Source of the DNA: Labrenzia sp. VG12
Lineage (GTDB): Bacteria > Pseudomonadota > Alphaproteobacteria > Rhizobiales > Stappiaceae
Direction of reading: 5' to 3'
NCBI RefSeq assembly: GCF_002237595.1
Contig: NZ_CP022529.1
Coordinates: 5,362,001-5,426,000, forward strand
DNA length: 64,000 bases
The notes under the pieces: model-generated
What the model was told of the DNA's origin: nothing
Database searches by the model: none
Seen by the model: the letters and a program-made list of their open reading frames with translations, nothing else
Made by a program: the position numbers and the translations under genes
In this document: positions 61,766-64,000 of the stretch, piece after piece
How positions within the stretch are numbered: the first letter of the stretch is position 1
Layout: each line of letters starts with the position of its first letter

Positions 61766-63430
61766 ATGGCTGAGAAGACCGGCGGCGCATTGCTGGTGGA
61801 GGCGCTGGAGCGCCACGGTGCGGAACGGGTGTTCTGCGTGCCCGGAGAAAGCTATCTGGCCGTGCTGGATGCGCTTTACGACGCCGACATTCCAGTCACG
61901 GTCTGCCGCCAGGAAGGTGGGGCGGCGATGATGGCCGACACCTATGGCAAGCTGACCGGAAAACCGGGCATCTGCATGGTCACGCGCGGGCCGGGGGCGA
62001 CCAACGCGTCGGCCGGCGTCCACATCGCGGCCCAGGACTCCACGCCGATGATCCTGTTTATCGGCCAGATCGAACGCGGCATGCGCGAGCGCGAGGCCTT
62101 CCAGGAGGTCGACTATCGTCAGATGTTCGGCGGTATCGCCAAATGGGTGGCCGAGATCGATCACGCGGACCGCGTGCCGGAGTTCCTTTCGCGTGCCTAT
62201 CATGTCGCCACGTCCGGCCGTCCCGGTCCTGTCGTGCTGGCGCTGCCGGAAGACATGCTGGTTGAAACGGCTGACATTGCGCAGCCGCCGGCCTGGCAAC
62301 AGGTCGAAACCCATCCCGGGCTGACCCAGATGGCGGACCTGCAAAAGCGCCTCTGGGCGGCCGAGCGGCCGATTGCGGTCCTGGGTGGCAGCCGCTGGTC
62401 GGAAGATGCCGTGGCAGCCTTTACCCGCTTTGCCGAGCGTTTCGACTTGCCGGTGGCCTGTTCCTTCCGCCGCCAGATGCTGTTTGACAACCTGCATGAG
62501 AATTACGCCGGTGATGTCGGCATTGGCATCAACCCGAAGCTGCTGGCGCGCATCAAGACGTCCGACCTGATCCTGCTGGTCGGCGGGCGGCTTTCCGAAA
62601 TGCCGAGCCAGTCCTATTCGCTGCTCGACATCCCGGCACCGGCGCAACAGCTGGTTCATGTGCATCCGGACGCGGAAGAACTGGGACGGGTCTATCGTCC
62701 CTCACTCGCGATCCACGCCAGCCCGACAGCCTTCTGCAAGGCGGCAGAAGGTCTTCAGCCCCCGGCTGAGCTGAAAGGCGCCGGGGAGGCCGCAAAGGCC
62801 CATCAGAACTATCTCGACTGGTCCGGTGCCCGGCCTGAAACACCGGGCGCCTTGCAGATGGCGGGGGTCATGGACTGGCTGGAGAGCAATCTCGCCGAGG
62901 ACACGATCTGCACCAATGGTGCCGGGAATTACGCCACCTGGCTGCATCGCTTCCACAGGTTCCGCCGCTATGGCACGCAGGCTGCGCCGACCTCCGGCTC
63001 CATGGGCTATGGCCTGCCGGCGGCCGTTGCCGCAAAGCTCGCCTTTCCGGAGCGCGAAGTGGTCTGTTTTGCCGGTGACGGTTGCCTGCAGATGACCATG
63101 CAGGAATTCGGCACGGCCTGTCAGGACGGAGCCAACATCATCGTGCTGGTGATCGACAACGGCATGTATGGAACGATCCGAATGCATCAGGAGCGGACCT
63201 ATCCGGGCCGTCCGTCGGCCACCAAACTGTCCAATCCGGACTTCGCTGCCCTGGCCAGAAGCTATGGAGCGTTTGGCGAAACAGTCGAGACCACCGATCA
63301 GTTCGGCCCGGCGTTCGAACGCGCCCGCACCTCCGGCCTGCCGGCAATGCTGCATCTGAAGATCGACCCGGAAGCGATCACACCGGCGGCAAGCCTCAGC
63401 CAGATCCGGGCGGCGGCGGAAGCGAAGTAA
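61766..63430 (+). CDS. Thiamine diphosphate-dependent enzyme (acetolactate synthase large-subunit-like)
   Basis: A 554-residue ThDP enzyme with three domains. The N-terminal catalytic glutamate lies in CRQEGGAAMMADTYG (about residue 49). The C-terminal cofactor site is GDGCLQMTMQEF with the metal Asn in IDNGMYGTI (about 440-475). It resembles acetolactate synthase catalytic subunits, but no regulatory ilvN-type gene follows, so a related decarboxylase or carboligase role is possible. The ATG at 61766 is preferred to an upstream TTG at 61748. Confidence 0.85.
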   Translation: MAEKTGGALLVEALERHGAERVFCVPGESYLAVLDALYDADIPVTVCRQEGGAAMMADTYGKLTGKPGICMVTRGPGATNASAGVHIAAQDSTPMILFIGQIERGMREREAFQEVDYRQMFGGIAKWVAEIDHADRVPEFLSRAYHVATSGRPGPVVLALPEDMLVETADIAQPPAWQQVETHPGLTQMADLQKRLWAAERPIAVLGGSRWSEDAVAAFTRFAERFDLPVACSFRRQMLFDNLHENYAGDVGIGINPKLLARIKTSDLILLVGGRLSEMPSQSYSLLDIPAPAQQLVHVHPDAEELGRVYRPSLAIHASPTAFCKAAEGLQPPAELKGAGEAAKAHQNYLDWSGARPETPGALQMAGVMDWLESNLAEDTICTNGAGNYATWLHRFHRFRRYGTQAAPTSGSMGYGLPAAVAAKLAFPEREVVCFAGDGCLQMTMQEFGTACQDGANIIVLVIDNGMYGTIRMHQERTYPGRPSATKLSNPDFAALARSYGAFGETVETTDQFGPAFERARTSGLPAMLHLKIDPEAITPAASLSQIRAAAEAK

Positions 63431-63453
63431 GCGCACGTCGGGCATCTCGAATT

Positions 63454-63590
63454 GTCATTCCGGTTTGGCGCGTCAGCGGCAAGACCGGGACCCGGTATTC
63501 CGTGACGCCAGTGATGAGGCACGAGGCCCTGGGACGGTGGTTCCTGGGTCCTGGCTCCCTTGTCGCCACGCCCGGGGAAGCCAAAGGAGG
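63454..63590. repeat. Degenerate intergenic palindromic element
   Basis: Begins GTCATTCCGG and contains CCGGGACCCGG and CCTGGGTCCTGG, echoing the 113-bp repeats at 5390 and 5702, but the far end is not conserved. Lies between convergent genes. Confidence 0.45.
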
Positions 63591-63610
63591 GCCAAAGGCT
63601 CACTTGCGCT

Positions 63611-64000
63611 TCACATTTCCTCCGGCACGTCCTTCACCGGCAGCGTCACCAGAGCGATGCCCGGATCGTCCGGAGAGGTGCCCACGGTAAATCCGAGCGC
63701 CTGGCACATGGAAATCATCGAGGTGTTTTCCTTCAGCACTTCACCCTTGATGGTCTCGATCCCGTCCGCCTTGGCATAGCGGATGATCAGCTTCATCAGC
63801 GCCCAGCCAAGGCCGAGACCCTTCAGGTCGGACCGCACCATTACCGCATATTCGCCGGTCTGGTGGTCCGGGTCCGCGTGCAGCCGGACGACGCCGAGCA
63901 ACTTGCCGTCCTCCGGATCAATTGCGGCAAAGGCGATGGCGCGGGCATAGTCGAGTTGCGTCAGGCGGGCCAGGAAACGATGGCTGAAGTCGCGCACCGG
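63611..64000 (-). CDS. C-terminal GNAT domain of a larger protein (5' partial)
   Basis: The gene runs off the right edge. The visible 130 residues are a GNAT acetyltransferase domain with the acetyl-CoA loop RSDLKGLGLGWALMKLII and the ending MCQALGFTVG. The opening RDFSHRFLARLTQLDYARAIAF is characteristic of the last domain of acyl-CoA-ligase/GNAT fusions of the Pat type, which acetylate and inactivate enzymes. The GTG at 63997 is not a real start. Confidence 0.75.
   Translation of the reverse strand, partial: PVRDFSHRFLARLTQLDYARAIAFAAIDPEDGKLLGVVRLHADPDHQTGEYAVMVRSDLKGLGLGWALMKLIIRYAKADGIETIKGEVLKENTSMISMCQALGFTVGTSPDDPGIALVTLPVKDVPEEM

Overview
The window is about 60% GC chromosomal DNA from an alphaproteobacterium, most likely a marine member of the Hyphomicrobiales. 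A Roseibium/Labrenzia-like (Stappiaceae) source fits best, but that is inference from gene content. Supporting signs are a PdhS-type cell-cycle kinase, two phasins, an Irr-type iron-control element, the cysG-DUF2849-cysI-cysH-DUF934 sulfur cluster, a DUF6460 membrane protein, and a tRNA-His with A73 and no encoded G-1. I see no transposase, integrase, phage gene, CRISPR array or rRNA.

Layout. 1-5.3 kb: the tail of a response regulator with a degenerate HD-GYP domain, a family 2 glycosyltransferase, an alpha-glucosidase under a LacI-type palindrome, and a thiolase. 5.4-5.8 kb: a nest of palindromic intergenic repeats. 5.8-12.1 kb: a secreted protein and the assimilatory sulfate reduction cluster. 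12.1-16.4 kb: a tightly coupled operon of a periplasmic PruR-like (sulfite-oxidase-fold, cysteine-free) protein, a hybrid-free PAS histidine kinase and an HD-GYP response regulator. 16.6-20.8 kb: TetR/MipA divergent pair, MAPEG, VOC protein and an ECF42-type sigma factor with its DGPF partner. 21-24.9 kb: an exported DUF3604 metallohydrolase-like protein, a PpiC foldase and a HupE-like permease.

24.9-34.3 kb is a polyamine uptake and catabolism island. It has an omega-aminotransferase, two gamma-glutamylpolyamine synthetase-type enzymes, a GntR/FCD regulator with matching TGATCA-centred operators on both sides, and the potFGHI transporter. 34.5-38.3 kb holds envelope or polysaccharide genes (CelD/BcsL-like GNAT, acyltransferase-3/SGNH) and a DUF6460 protein. 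38.6-42.4 kb holds a 3-oxoacid CoA-transferase pair and a GGDEF-EAL protein. 42.5-47.3 kb holds an FtsH and an FbpA/FbpB iron transporter preceded by a near-perfect ICE box. 47.5-52.8 kb holds a DUF4336 protein and a giant PdhS-type kinase with about 700 residues of acidic low-complexity sequence. 53-54.6 kb has two phasins and tRNA-His. The rest carries small enzymes (GNAT, pirin, DUF3291), TauE, AzlCD, an APH/P-loop fusion, a ThDP enzyme, and the tail of a protein that resembles acyl-CoA-ligase/GNAT fusions.

Three themes recur. The first is c-di-GMP signalling: two HD-GYP regulators and a GGDEF-EAL protein. The second is C4 and storage metabolism: thiolase, CoA transferase and phasins. The third is nutrient import under recognisable operators for polyamine, iron and alpha-glucoside. 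The most novel item is the PruR-like/kinase/HD-GYP operon, which may couple a periplasmic pterin-like signal to c-di-GMP hydrolysis through a phosphorelay.
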